From positions 23,214,577 through 23,278,576 of the forward strand of contig NC_092582.1 of NCBI RefSeq assembly GCF_037975245.1: a DNA stretch of 64,000 nucleotides, in the 5' to 3' direction. The notes beneath the pieces were generated by a model. The model saw only the letters and a program-made list of their open reading frames with translations. It ran no database searches and had not been told where the DNA came from. The translations under genes and the position numbers were made by a program. This document shows, piece after piece, positions 34,069-47,356 of this stretch; the stretch's first letter is position 1; each line of letters begins with the position of its first letter. The stretch is from Apostichopus japonicus. Lineage: Eukaryota > Echinodermata > Holothuroidea > Aspidochirotida > Stichopodidae.

Positions 34069-36755
34069 GGATTGTTCCACCTGTACGCGGGAAATGAGGT
34101 GTTCAATTTTCGAGATGACGTCAGTGAACTAGTTTCAGCAAATGATAGGCTACGACAAAAAAAAACAAGACATTAAACTTTCAAATGGACATATTTTGCA
34201 ATTTGCCGTAGAAAAAGTCGTGCACGTTTTGCATGTTCGTTTTGATAACCGTTAACGTGGAAACATATGAAAGAGGCATAGGACTATGTCGCTAATGCGC
34301 ATGCTTACATTGCATTGTCTTCGTGGAGCTCCCTGATTGGTTATAGTATGTCACGAGGGTCAAAGTCACAATCGTTAGAATTAACCACAATTTTACGTTG
34401 CCTGACTGATTTATATTTTAGACTACAGATCGAGATGAACTTCTTTATCCTCCATAAAACATATTGATATCAACTGATCAAATTTTAATTACGCTGTTTT
34501 TATTAATTTATGCATTCTAGGTAGATAAGAAAGATAAAGATCAACGTATTGTTTTTCCTCGAACGAAAATCTCTTTCAATTTCGATAAATGAATTTATGA
34601 ATAATATTTGGCAAATTGTTTGTCTTTGAAGACGTGGATAACGAACTCAAATCTTACTTAGATATACCGGTCACGTGGTATCACCATGCGACGAGGAAGT
34701 ATGTCAAATGTTTGGAGGTGTATAGTTGGGCTTCGCCTTATTCATTTAGACTTCAGTGTTGATGTGACTGCAGGGAATTGTTCATGTTTATTACTAGACA
34801 GGCTATAAAAGATTCGGTCCCAGTCGATACTTTCTGATTACTTATGTGGTATACTGCCATCCTTCCTTCCTACATCCCTGCTGCAGAGTGTCAGAATAAA
34901 AAAAAAAACAAGTTAATATTTATTGCGCGCATTACATTTTCGTCCGTTAATTCGCGTCATTGTGTTATTTTAATGGAAGTTTATAAATGGTGACTTTCAG
35001 GCATGCAAAAATTCGATTTTGGTTTATATGTTGTAGATCGTTAAAAAAAAAAACACTGCTATCGGTGTATGACGACGCACAGTTTCTATACACATTTTTG
35101 TCTTTTCGAAAACCGTCGCTTTAAACATCTTAAGACTCGTGCAGATAAAGTGGCTGGTCTACTCAGTCTAATAGCGCATTAGCTCAGTACCTCAGATGTA
35201 AAACAAGAATCAAGAGGAAACTGTAATACGCTTACGGCCTCAGCGAGTTTTACAATGCATAATATATTTTTTCAAGGACAAGCAAATATTGTTCAAAGTC
35301 ATCCAATGAAGTCTCTGCCATTTTGTCTAAATTAAAATAAAATTTTATTTAGAATAAAATAAAAATTAAAAGAAATACAACCCAGGCCGATAGCAGTGCT
35401 TTTTTTTTTAATAAAGTCTACAATATATGATTTTTTTTTCTTTTTTGGCCGAAAGTCATTCTATATAATGACATAGCCTACATGAATATTGATATGGGCG
35501 TGCTCCATTGCCCCCCTTGCGTATACTGGATGTAACAAATAGGGCTGTATAGCCGATGAAAGTCCATAACCCAGATTTGAATGCAGAGGGCGTGTGTTTT
35601 GCGCATGTCAAAACTCGAATCCCGTGAATGAGGATCATCGATGGATTCTTAGCCTAGTTTTCCTTTCGATATCGGAATCGTACGCAAAATTAGTCAAGCT
35701 CGGCCTCTCCCGGCCCCGTCAACCGTGCATAAACTATAACGAAATGTGATATTTGTAACTCCCTCAGGTACAAACATGTTCGGGAGTTGACCTACTTAAT
35801 GACACCCCCCCCCCCTCCACCTGGGCCAGTGGTTTTCAAAATTCATTGCTCGATTGTGGATGACATTGAAGGAGCTGCTCGCTATTTTATCTCGTCCAAA
35901 GTCGCTCAGCCTGCTGCAAGTGCTTCATGAATACGCAATAATGTATAATTTGAATTGACAATTACCTTGTATTGAATATTCATATATGTCGAATGGCAAA
36001 TCTTAAAAGCCAAAGTTTTTGTCTTGTCTGTATGTTGAAGCCATCAAAAAGCTAAAAAAAAAAAAAAAAAGATACATAAAAAAAAATTGGAATAGGTCTG
36101 TCCGTTGCAAGTTCTTCTTGTTTTCGCCCTGCGTTGTCGTGTAACCTATTTCGTTATACTGTTCCTCTCTGTATATATTATTCAACATTATTTGCTGTGT
36201 GTGTTTGTTTGACCATTTTTGCATGTTCTACGCTGAAAGTTGCCGTGGAAACGCTCGTTAAATATCTTGAGCCATCAATCCTGTCTGACGGTCCTCGTTT
36301 TGTGCTTGCAAAAACTTGTGTGACATTTCGATGACAGTTTTGTGCAGAGAAGCGAAAAATAAATGTCAAACATAATGCACTCGCACGAGTGTCATGAATC
36401 GCTCATGGAGGCTATCGATAGAACTTTTGAATGTTATGTCTGACGGTATACCTGAAGGCATTTGATGTAAGCCCAAGAGAAAGCGAAATCACAGGTTTTG
36501 GTGTATGCCTTTGATAACTATAACTGCACCCAATTGGAACAACGAGTTGCTGCATACACCTGGTGCGACCATGCAGCTCCCGGTGCGGTCAATGCCCTGA
36601 TGCATGCAGTTAACTACGTCGTGAAACATTGCGGTCATATTAAAGTGCAACCAACTCCCTCCCACATTCGTCCATCTCCAGGGTACAGCTAACCTAGGGT
36701 GGTACAACCAGTTATGTCTGCGGCGATTAGTTCCCGTTGGTCTTATATAGTAGGC
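34069..36755. other. Non-coding stretch
   Basis: No gene seen. Contains several A or T runs (34159, 35045, 35401, 36056), a C run at 35807-35818 followed by cagtggttttcaaaatt, which resembles a hAT left end without a partner, and TAGGCCTA at 36751. Confidence 0.5.
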
Positions 36756-36760
36756 CTACC

Positions 36761-37243
36761 GAGTACATCACCACAAGTACAAAGTATCGTGGTACCTATA
36801 GGACCGAGTACATCACCACGAGTAAAAAGTATCGTAGTACTTATAGTATCGAGTACATCACCACGAGTAGAAAGTATCGTGTTACTTATAGTACCGAGTA
36901 CATCACCACGAGTACAAAGTATCGAGGTACTTATAGTACCGCGTACATCCCCACGAGTAGAAAGTATCGTAGTACTTATAGTACCGAGAACATTACCACG
37001 AGTACAAAGTATCTTGGTACTTATAGTACCGAGTGCATCACCACGAGTAAAATTATCGTAGTACTTATAGTATCGAGTACATCACCACGAGTAGAAAGTA
37101 TCCTGGTAACTATATTACCGAGTACATCACCACGAGTGCAAAGTATCGTAGTACTTATAGTACCGAGTACATCACCACGAGTACAAAGTATCTTGGTACT
37201 TATAGTACCGAGTACACCACGAGTACAAAAGTATCGTGGTGTA
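36761..37243 (+). repeat. 45-bp minisatellite, 11 copies, open in frame
   Basis: Units begin (gagtacatcaccacgagta) at 36761, 36806, 36851, 36896, 36941, 36986, 37031, 37075, 37120, 37165 and 37210: exactly 45 bp except one of 44. As 45 is a multiple of three, open frames result: 36737-37285 (182 codons, 15-residue repeat like YRGTYSTEYITTSTK) and 36699-37061 (repeat like VPSTSPRVQSIVVLI). Both sit on the same DNA, there is no splice or start evidence, and the 44-bp unit swaps the frames, so I do not call a protein. Confidence 0.9.
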
Positions 37244-39750
37244 AGTACGAGACTCCGAAGTTGCCGGAGTAAAACGAGTACTTAACCATGTACTAGTATT
37301 TGTACTAGATTTCCATAAAATGGCCGTGTTTCGAGTACAACTCCTTTTTGAGTACGAGCATACGGGCAACGATATGTTAGAATAGGATTACAAATGAGGA
37401 CACCTCATGTTAAGTTTTGTTTCCGGTAGTGTCGGTGTCCTGGTACAAACGGTAAAAATGGTGCAACTAGTTCCTGGATGGATACATAATCTCAAAGGTT
37501 AAACTATAGCCCCAAAGTGCAGTTACCTGTTTGGCTATCGAGTTGATCAAACTATATAGACGCCAGCTCGAATGTAAAGTTCCTGAAAAAAAATCTCCTT
37601 CGCGCACTTCTTTCCTTCCTCGATATTTTGACTTTATGCGAGTTATTGTTTTCCTTCTGTCGAAACGATTTTCAGTCGAAGCAATTTTAATTTAACGCAA
37701 TCTTACACAATCTATGATGAAATGTTGTCATGCGCATGCGCCCTAAATTAACTCAGGTTGTGTGTGTGTGTTATCATTTTCAACAAACAGAAGGTTGCTG
37801 ATGTTATTGGTATGTCGCCTATTATTCCAAGCGGTTTGACTATTTCTAATGCCATAAAATATTTCATAATTTCTACAATTATTTTATGGTATATTCTATA
37901 GAAAGTTGAATAACGTAGGAGTATAAACCTGTCTGTAATTATTGTATAGATGATAACCACGCTCTGATAGTATATGTTTAATCATATTCAAGATGTTTAT
38001 GTCAGTTCGGACAACTGTAAAGAGAGTGTGACGTTCGTGATGACGAAAGAGTTGATCATTTCTTCTCCTCTCTTTTTTTTACTTTTTGTTTTTTGCCAGT
38101 ATAATGTAATAATCATTTTTCCACCGAAGGAAATAGTACTCTCATATATAAAGAAATCATTTGCATTATGATAGAGCCTTGTATATATTTCACAGTGCAT
38201 GTATTGATTCCAATTTCGTATCACATTTTCAAGGACAAAATTGAACAACAATTGGATAAAATATAATAATAATAAAGTAAAGTATTTGGAACAATGTAAA
38301 TGGCTGACGTCATAGACTACCTTCCGTGATCCATTTCCAGGAGCACCGTATATGGTGAAGGATTTTATCTGACAAAGCAAGTCTTCACCTTTAACGTTAA
38401 CCAGATATAAAGGTTGGGGCAAGATGTACTAAGATAATGTGTGTTTTACCTATAGTAATGTAGAATACTGCCGTCCCTGTAAATGTCACCTTTTTCTTCC
38501 AGTGGAATAATCCTTTTAACGCTTTATACATTATGATACATCCCTATTAAAATTGCGTACTATTTTGAGAAAACGTCTTAGGGTTAGCTTTTGAGTAGAG
38601 TAACCCAGGATAGATCCTGGCCACGAAAACCCAAACAACTTGTTTCACTCTCAACACCTGTCCCTATTACATCGAGACTGTAACCGTATGGTCATGACGA
38701 TGTGACGTCATGGAAGTAACACGGGTTCCTTGTAAAGGTAATAGCTACTACGCATGATCAGGTAAAAGGTTAGTGAGCGATCTGCATACTGTGTGTACTG
38801 TTCTACACATAATCTTAGCCAAACGGCCGAGAAGTTTTAATAGTACAATCTCGTGTGAACTTCGGAGGAATGGTGTGAAGACGAAACAAGTGTCTTCGGA
38901 AAGTGCTGAACTCCTATAGTACTGTATAGGCCGATATGGAGAATGGACGTAAATTCAATGCAGTTGTGGGCCTATGTGGAGAATGGACGTAATTTCAGTG
39001 CAGTTATAGGCCTATATGGAGAATGGACGTAATTTCTTGAAAAGTAGATTAAATATTAAATGGATTAATTCAGTAATTCTTCTAAGCATGTAACACTTTT
39101 CCCCTATACTATATATTTTTAAAGCAGGTTTAACCTTGTCATGGCCTACTTTACATACAGGAATCAGAGCTGTAACTGTTGTCATTGTTTTAAACTGATT
39201 TAGCGACTCCTTTTCAGCCGAGCCGACCTACTCCATAGGATTAAAACATACATCGTTGCACATATTAACTGGAGTGATATCATGGAAAGCCACTCAACGT
39301 TTTTTAAGATAAACGATATAAAGTTTAGCGGCGAGAGAAGGGAGGAAATTCCAGCAATGAAACAACATTGTCTTACTAAAAACAAAAAAAGATTAAATTT
39401 AACCATTTTAAGCAAACTAATCTCTGGAAAACATAAAATTATGAAAACGCGTCGCCGATTTATTTACTACCTGTACCTCACGGTACCTCAGGGCACCTCA
39501 CAATCTCGAATGTAATTACATAATAGTGAGGGCTCTTGCTTGATTTCCCTTGATATCGGGTATACCTCCGAAAGTGCGAAAAGTCAACAATTGACATGTA
39601 AATACAATTTCCGTGACGTGTAAGGTCTTCTTATCTGTCGAAATCACGTGACAGTAAGTCGTTATCTGTAAATTTTACTGATGGGGTCCTTCAACGATAA
39701 GTTAGTAAGTATATCCAGTAGTATACCTCAAAGAACCTCATGTGTGTGTA
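37244..39750. other. Non-coding stretch with a small triplication
   Basis: 37250-37360 has scattered gagtac words decaying from the array. 38933-39040 holds three copies, 40 bp apart, of tatggagaatggacgtaa. The 141-codon minus-strand frame at 37997-38422 has no recognisable motif. Otherwise nothing seen. Confidence 0.5.
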
Positions 39751-39751
39751 A

Positions 39752-39767
39752 CGAATATATATATATA

Positions 39768-39818
<51 letters not shown>

Positions 39819-39887
39819 TTATATATATATATTTATATAAATATATATATATATATGTATTTATATATATATAAATATATATATGAA

Positions 39888-39942
<55 letters not shown>

Positions 39943-39959
39943 CATACATACATACATAT
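39752..39959. repeat. (TA)n array with interruptions
   Basis: Nearly pure TA with short TTTA breaks, ending in (CATA)n. Confidence 0.95.
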
Positions 39960-41091
39960 CGTACTTCATGTGTATGTTCATCTATGAATATACATTTAGA
40001 GCTATCTATAGATACTTCAAGATTTGTCATGACAGGTGATATCGGGACCCTCTCTGCTAAGAGAGCGCTTGCGGTGTATATATATATATCATGAGCTGTA
40101 TATCTCCTGATTTCCTATAAAATGAATCTATGGCAGTTATCATTGCTATTTTTTCAGACATCAACTTTCTGCGAACACTAATTGCAAAATAAAAAGAGGC
40201 AACTGTAAGGGGGGCGTGACCGAATTTCTCCGTATCTAACATGTCGAAGAAAATTCCCTCTTTAGAAGCAAGAGCTGGTCATGGCGTGTGATCAATTGCA
40301 TGCTAGTTGGAGGCCCGTAGTTTGTAATGACCTCGATAATGCGGTCTGTTTGTTACAAGGGCGAACATGAGGTGCCAAATAAGGTGGCAGATCACATATA
40401 TATATATATATAGGTTCACTTTGTATTTTCTGTTTTGTTTTGAGAAGGTTTTACGAGTTGCGCTTCAAATAAATGGATGCTTACCGTTGTAAATACCTAA
40501 CCGTGAATCAACTTTGAAAAACGGTCGTCCGAAGATGAGGACTTGTTGATCTAAAATGTCGGCTGACGAAAGCTGGCAACATTTCCTTTTTTTTTTTTTG
40601 TGTAAGATAATTCCAGATGTTTAGAGAAAACTTGTCAACCGTTTTGAGATTGAATGAAAGAGGTTACTAACAGGGGCGGATAATCGCAATTGAAAAGTTG
40701 GGAGACATAAATGATTGGTCATGGATACTAGAACTGAAGGAGTGTACGCGTGGCGCACAAAGTGAGCGCCTTGGGGTCCAGGGGTGAAGCCCCGGCAGGG
40801 GGGGGGGGGCGGCGGATTCACAACTAGAAATCTTCAAGTTTGGTTCCTGAATTGAAATGTCAGTCATAAATGTATTTAACAAAAGTCACATCTGACAAGT
40901 GATTAAGCTTAAATTAAGAAAGACATCTCTATTTAACATCCGGTGAAACTCCGGCTTTTATCATGATTAATAAAGATCAAACTTAAACCAAAAACGGAAA
41001 CATTTCTTAAACTTTGCACATAAGGATAAAGTCATCTTGTTATAGAGATGTCTACAAATGCACACATATGGTGTCAAAATTACATATTGGG
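39960..41091. other. Non-coding stretch
   Basis: Short TA runs at 40078-40089 and 40397-40412. 40674-40820 has caggggcggataatcg and a ggggtccaggggtgaagccc block with a G run, typical of transposon debris, but no partner end was found. No gene seen. Confidence 0.45.
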
Positions 41092-41497
41092 TATAGGCGT
41101 AGGAGCCTTATTTGATTTGGGGGGGGGGGGGGGGGGGGGGCTGTAACGACTTCCCCAAAAATATAAGCAAAACTTTTGCGCGCTCCGCGCGCGTTCAACA
41201 TGTTGATGTGCGTATTATATAGGCATTCGTCGGTTATTACATCACATACCAATAACATACAATCATTTTCCTTGTTATTACCCTTCCATATTGGTTAGAA
41301 TTATTGGGGAAGTCGTTACAATAATAATGATCATAATAATATAAGTTTAACTATTGACAAACACATTGCAAATTATTCTTCTTTCAGTAGGTGCCCGAAA
41401 AATTCTCAGCATATTGCCCGAATTTTCACCAATAAATGGTTGGGGGTGTAGCCCACCCCCCCATCCCCCAGCCCCCCACCAGCCTCCTACGCCTATG
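41092..41497. mobile_element. Non-autonomous hAT-like element with an internal inverted repeat
   Basis: The outer ends tataggcgtaggag and ctcctacgcctatg are inverted. Flanks atattggg and ctgttggg match at 6 of 8. Inside, tgtaacgacttcccc (41142-41156) and ggggaagtcgttaca (41306-41320) are a perfect 15-bp inverted repeat, possibly a nested MITE of 179 bp. A run of about 22 G precedes it, and gcgcgctccgcgcgc lies within. Confidence 0.6.
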
Positions 41498-41555
41498 CTG
41501 TTGGGTACCTGGGCACTTTCACTGTGTCGGAAACAAAAACCTATAAATAAGATAC

Positions 41556-41930
41556 TTGAGGCCGTAGCTTGGGTAGAATCCTATGGGGGGGGGGGGGGGG
41601 GAACAGTTGTCGAACATCGAGAAACATTTTGGACATAATGCTGATTTGATGTGCATATAGACTAGGACAATTTTTAATGAATTTATAGTGGGTGGGCCAT
41701 TTCCCAATAGGGACCATCACGACACTATCTAAGCGGAGGGGTTGGCCAGTAGCGTAGCAAGAATTTCTTTTGAGATCTCATGTGTTAGAAACTTACACTC
41801 CCCCCCACCCCACCCCACCCCCCCCCCCCCAAAAAAAAGAGGTAAATTAGAAAGAATTCATTCGCTAAGTCACTTTGTAGGGGATAAAACAATAGTTTAC
41901 ATTACTTTGTAAGAGACTAAACAGTAACAA
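41556..41930 (+). repeat. Dispersed repeat pair, copy A
   Basis: Aligns with 56055-56480. Shared words include gtagcttggrta-like starts, a long G run, gagaaacat, gggaccatcacgacactat, agcgtagcaag and gaggtaaattagaaa. Copy A has an extra C-rich segment (41800-41830). Confidence 0.75.
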
Positions 41931-42235
41931 CTGTACTAATCTCGTGTTTGAGCTCTTTCATGGGATACACGAGTCATTATGAGCCTGATAGGCCAGCGCC
42001 TACACGAGTCAGTCACTAACCCTAGGGGGGGGGGGGGGTATTTGATATTGTGTCCCGCACACTTAAAAAAAAGTGGGGAGAGGACGTGTCCCCCTGTCCC
42101 CCATGAGTGACGCCCCTGATTACTAGACATATTCAATTATTCTGTGTTAGCTCAGGTAAGTGTTTTTTTTTTAGAAAAAAAAAATGCGGTAAATTCCATA
42201 ATAACAATACAGCAATGCAAATACAATACAGCCTC

Positions 42236-42290
42236 TTACACAGGCTCTTTAGTAGATAAGCAGTTTGCTAACAGTTTTGTTTTATTTTGA
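42236..42290 (+). mobile_element. Penelope-like element, extreme 3' tail (copy 3)
   Basis: gtagataagcagtttgctaa followed by cagttttgttttattttga matches the reverse complement of 8889-8942 over about 55 bp, with only the end of the element retained. Confidence 0.6.
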
Positions 42291-42532
42291 TATATTAAAC
42301 TAGTCATATTAAGCAATGAATTAAAGTTTGTGGTTAAATGCAATTTCTCGGTGCTACTGACCTGTGAGACTAAAGGTTTATATTGTGTAAACAAACAAAA
42401 GACCAAAAAAAAAAAAAAACTGGAGAATCAAATCATCCGGATCTGCGGTAACGCTAAAGTCCAATCACAGTAGCGTGGAACTAACTCGTATAATATTGAT
42501 TGTAGCTGTTCACTTATCAATCCAGTGGCGTG

Positions 42533-42990
42533 CACAAAGTGGGGGAGGGGGTGTTTGAGGGAGGGGGGTGGGGGATCCAACTTTCATCGCCAGTCGGGGA
42601 GTCAGGAGAGTTTTGCATTCAGTAATGTTCAGGCCCTTACCTAAGTCATCCGGGTGAGGTTGGGAGGAATTTGAATTTATAATTATATATTAGCTCAATC
42701 TTACGTTTACAGATATTTATATAAACCTAATTTATAGTCTAAATATGCCTCAGAATCCACTGCCATTTGACGTCTATACTTTTATGAGTTTTGTCCCGCC
42801 GGGGTAGGACCCTTAGACCGACCCAATATGGACATCGGCTTCAGTTACCCCATCAGGATCCTCGATTAGCATCTGCCCATTTCATAAAGGTTCAAGCCCC
42901 TATCTAGAGTTTAAATGGTATTTGTTCCCCATGGGACAGTTTTAATTTGCCCCCCCCCCATACACATTTCAAATCCTGTGGACGCCAATG
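42533..42990. mobile_element. Non-autonomous hAT-like element, 458 bp
   Basis: The ends cagtggcgtgcaca and tgtggacgccaatg are inverted with two mismatches. Flanks tatcaatc (42525-42532) and tatcgaac (42991-42998) match at 6 of 8. Its interior has G-rich and C-rich borders and no coding frame. Confidence 0.65.
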
Positions 42991-43731
42991 TATCGAACGC
43001 CCCCGCCCCCCCCCCCCCGAATGGACTGTATTCTCATGAAGCAAATGCTCTATAACATTCGTCGACCCCCGTTGTCTGGGAATGTATGCCTTTGGTGGGT
43101 TTAACGAACCGTTTGAAATGTCTTCATAGTTTTTATTCTGTAAGCTCAACCTTGAAGCCGAAATAGATGGTAACTCAGTGATTTGGTATATTGAAAGAAA
43201 GTAAAATATCAGTGACAACGATGCCTAAGGGGGGGGGGGGTGTCCGCCCTCCTCTCGGGCAGATTTCCAGACACACCATGTAGGGCACACATCTTATATA
43301 TCAATGTAATGCTAACAAACAAACAGTGTACACTCTACTCTGCTACACCATCATACAGGGTTTTCATTAAGGACCAATTCCTTTGGATGGGTTGGAGGGG
43401 GTGGTGGGGGCGGGGTTAGAGGAGGAAGCGGTTGGGCCGTGTCACTCGCATGCTCGAGAGTGGACGGCCTGTTCAATTCGGGATTCAGAAATCAAATAAT
43501 GGCATACAATACAAAACGCATGGATCGCTAATGAGACAAACTTGAGACAATGGTAGGGTACTCCATGCACAGTGGGTTGAGTAATGTGTCGAAACCACTT
43601 AGGCTACTGTGTGCTACCCGGCCTCTGTGGTCGCCAATGTCATTTGTTCAACATAAAACAACAAAAAATGCAATAATGGTTTAGGGCCGATCTGTTGACG
43701 ATAGAAATAAAATCGAAAGTATTCTCTCCGT
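42991..43731. other. Non-coding stretch
   Basis: C run at 43006-43018, G run at 43229-43240 and a G-rich segment near 43388-43430. No gene seen. Confidence 0.5.
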
Positions 43732-43865
<134 letters not shown>

Positions 43866-44636
43866 ACGGTTTGTAAAATATTACCCGAAGTCACTTTTGC
43901 ATCATCATTCTCGCAAAGCCGTGTAAGGAAAAACGAAAGCACTCTGGGATTGCTTTTATCTCTGATCCCTTTAATCTTAAAGAAACTAACGAGTAACGAG
44001 CGTTGAACCTTTTAATCTCTTCAACATATGATCCCGCCATTTCTGCTATCGATATGAAGATATTTTTCTTTTGCCGTTATGAAGCCAGGTTATTGACTCT
44101 TCGGGGATGATCTTCTCAAAAGTCTAAATTTTTCCAAATTTTCCCAAATTGTGCAAAGTGACATGTGTCAGTCGAATCCCTTCATCATTATAGCTTGTCA
44201 GTTGAGTTGAGCTGCTGAATTGTTGAATAAACAGAAGGGGAAAAAGAAATGGAAAAATAAAGGAAAGCGAAGAGTTTGTTTTCAGGTGTATAATAACACT
44301 CCGGAGGTCCCTTATATCATGTAAAAGATTATTACACATTAAAAAATGACACTTTTCTTGGCGTCGAATTTTTTTCCTCTCTTTATCTTTCATCTTTTTG
44401 ATGTTTTCTGTTTTTCTTCTTTATTCTTTCTTTCTCTCTCTCTGTTTACATACACTGTATCAGATGGTTAGTGCTGGTCATGCACTCATCATTAAACATG
44501 GAAAAAACGGAATTTTGTATACGTCTATGAACTTAATACTGTGCATGTGTATAAGCTCGTCGCGTTGGTTAAGATAAAGAATGAATTTTCGCGCAATTAG
44601 ATATTCATCCCGCCCCCCCCCCATAACACTGATATT
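43866..44636. other. Non-coding stretch
   Basis: Pyrimidine-rich around 44380-44445; a C run near 44611. No gene seen. Confidence 0.5.
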
Positions 44637-45045
44637 TGATGAGGACAATGTGGATGACGATGACATTGCTATGACGATGGCGAGGAGAACGACGACGACA
44701 ACAGTTAATGACGAGAACGACGATGATGATGGCGAAGTCGACGAGAATGACTACAGCAATGACGACGATGACTATGAGATTAAATGGCGACAGGGATGAC
44801 GATTTAAGAGAAGACGATGACAATGGTGACGGCGATGACGCCCATGACGGCGATAGTGACGACGATCACAGGTACGGTGACGACACCGACAATTACGATG
44901 ATGACTATGACGATGACATTGAATACGATGACGGGTACGATGACCATAACGACGACTGTGACAACAACGATCATGAGGACGATGACGTAACTGACGACGA
45001 CGACTTTGGCAGTGAAGACGATAGACAGTGACGACGATGGCAGTG
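44637..45045 (+). repeat. Degenerate GAY trinucleotide tract (reads as poly-Asp)
   Basis: About 400 bp of gac/gat triplets with substitutions. + frames at 44581-44799 and 44708-45031 translate to Asp-rich strings (the second ending DDDDFGSEDDRQ). The tract changes register at least once, and no start context, splice site or conserved flank supports a protein. It is best read as an old microsatellite, though an exon of an acidic protein cannot be excluded. Confidence 0.75.
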
Positions 45046-47082
45046 AACATGCATGCCAAGTACGCTTATTACACTCCTTAGGCGGTCAAACATATCGTAG
45101 CTTTGGTATGCATCGAACTTGCAGTTTAGTCCGTACGCCGTACTAGTGTTCTATCATATATGCTATATATGCTAGTTATAGAATCAACCAAATGGTTGTA
45201 CCAGGATGCATTACATCACTTCACATCCGAAGTACGGTAGGTTATAGGCTAGGCGCATCCACTAATGCGAAGTTCTGACGACTAGGTTAAGTTTTTGGTG
45301 GTTGTTTACAGTAACAGATTTTCTGAAGATTTTCTAACATTTCTGTTAATGCTATCAATGCGACAAATTAGAGCAAATTTTACTATTCAGTCGTGTTTTG
45401 ATAATTAGTGATTGACGTGTCAAACGTACCACAACAGTTCCTCCAATAGACTTGTGCTGTATAGCTTAGAAAAGTGTGCAACTGCATTATTCTCCTTAGG
45501 TGTTAAAGGGACTTAATTTTGGTGACAACAGTAACATTGTACAACTGCAATTACCTTCCATGACATGCGATCAGGTACCATCACAACATGGTTCAATAAT
45601 GAACAAGCAAGCTGTACAGCAGCATGCAGTACTGTGCATAGCACGAGGACATATTATTTGAAGCTATATAAAATTGGGGATTGTCCAAATGATAGGACAA
45701 AGAGGGGAAGGTGTTGCATCTGTAAGGTCCGTTTATTGTGGGAAGGCCATGCATTTGAAATAGCTCATGATCGTGGTGCAAGATTCAGGACAAACCGTAA
45801 TTAATGGAATATTTCATAATCAGCAGCACCGTGAATTTACAATATTAACCCCATAGAGTACCCACGCGTCAAGAACGAGAACAATTATAACGCGATATAT
45901 AGCACTGCACAAATGTCTGAATTGTTCTGAAAGTCATTCCCCCACCCCCCCCCCCACCCACACCTCCTACCATGTCGAAATCCAGCCTCCTTTCCGTCTC
46001 CCTCCACCGATCATTTTCAAAGACGTCTCAGTTCAAACTTGCTGAAAATTCTGCTAAGTTTTACCACAAAGTCCATGCACGTTACAGTGTCAACTGTATG
46101 CCTATATGCTGTACTAAACATTGTTCACATTAAAAATTTTGCTTGTCGTGGTTCACTTTGATTTATTCGTTACCTTGATAGAACAAAGAATCAGGCAATC
46201 AATTAACGAGAGTAGGTTAAATATTCCGATAGACAGATGGACAGACAGACAGACATTATATACAAAGCATATGGCATAACAAAGCACTGTCATTAGCATG
46301 ACTTATACCGGCAACGTCCATATTATGTCAGACGGTGCCGCATATATGAAATCATGATAATGCTTCACAAATATGTATATCGCCCTCTATTTAGTTTTCA
46401 AAAGCCGATGACCGCTCCGCCAACGTGAGGTAACAGCGATAAGTACGCATGGGCATCAATCACACACTACCGTCAAAAACTAGGCCATTAACCTACATAG
46501 CTCAGCCTCACTCAAGAAATCCTACTCTCAAAAACTCCATACGCGCCCAGGCAGTGAGAAGACTTGCAGAGGGGGGAAAAAAATTAAATGAGAACAGGCG
46601 AAACCAGGCCAAACAGTTCTTTGTGTGATTACTTGGTTATCTTTATCGTTTTTGCATAAAATTCATAATTTTTGGCCTTGATAAATACGGATGCCTTACC
46701 TGATAGCTTTAGGATTGGGTTACCCCGCGGTTACATTTAACCATCGATTGCATGGCTGTAAAAAGAAAAAAAAAACAGTAGTAGAAAAAGAAAGAAGATT
46801 CTTAGAGTTTACTAGAACGGACGAGGAGACAAGTTTTTGCCTCAAACGTAGAATATTTTAAAAAATATTTGAAATGTAGGTTGAGTGTGATCGAGGCCCC
46901 CAAGAATGACTGTGAAGAGATCTCCTGAAATATTGCAAAAGGAGTCGTCGTGTATAGTATATAGTATCACCAATGTCAATCTCATAAATGATGCCTCTCC
47001 TTCGAAGGCCGCCTGGAGAAAGAGAAGAAATATAGGCCTATATTTATATAGAGAGGCAGGAAGAAAAATGAGAGACAGACAG

Positions 47083-47086
<4 letters not shown>
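45046..47086. other. Non-coding stretch
   Basis: A 79-codon + frame at 45565-45804 has Cys residues (RGRCCICK) but no family pattern. (CAGA)n near 46235, C runs near 45942-45955. No supported gene. Confidence 0.45.
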
Positions 47087-47113
<27 letters not shown>

Positions 47114-47289
47114 ACTATATATATATAACAATATATATAGCTATATATATAACTATATACATATAACTATATATATAACTATACATATATAACTATATAC
47201 AACTATATACATATAACTTATATATAACTATACATATATAACTATATATAACTATATATAATTATATGTAACTATATATATATATATTA

Positions 47290-47353
<64 letters not shown>

Positions 47354-47356
47354 GTA
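47087..47356. repeat. (TA)n array with TATAAC variant block
   Basis: Pure TA at both ends enclosing a middle block (about 47112-47275) of ataactatatat units of irregular length. Confidence 0.93.

Noticed and set aside
35820-35845. hAT left end (cagtggttttcaaaatt)
   Set aside because: No matching inverted right end or target duplication was found within reach.
37997-38422. 141-codon minus-strand open frame
   Set aside because: Composition follows AT-rich DNA, with no recognisable domain or start/splice support.
39681-39981. Tyr/Ile repeat proteins over (TA)n arrays
   Set aside because: Any (TA)n run reads as an alternating Tyr/Ile chain; simple sequence, not genes. The same applies to the arrays at 43.7, 47.1, 59.3 and 61.0 kb.
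45565-45804. Cys-containing frame (RGRCCICK), possible zinc-finger end of a piggyBac-type transposase
   Set aside because: The Cys/His spacing does not complete any finger pattern I know, and no transposase core lies upstream.
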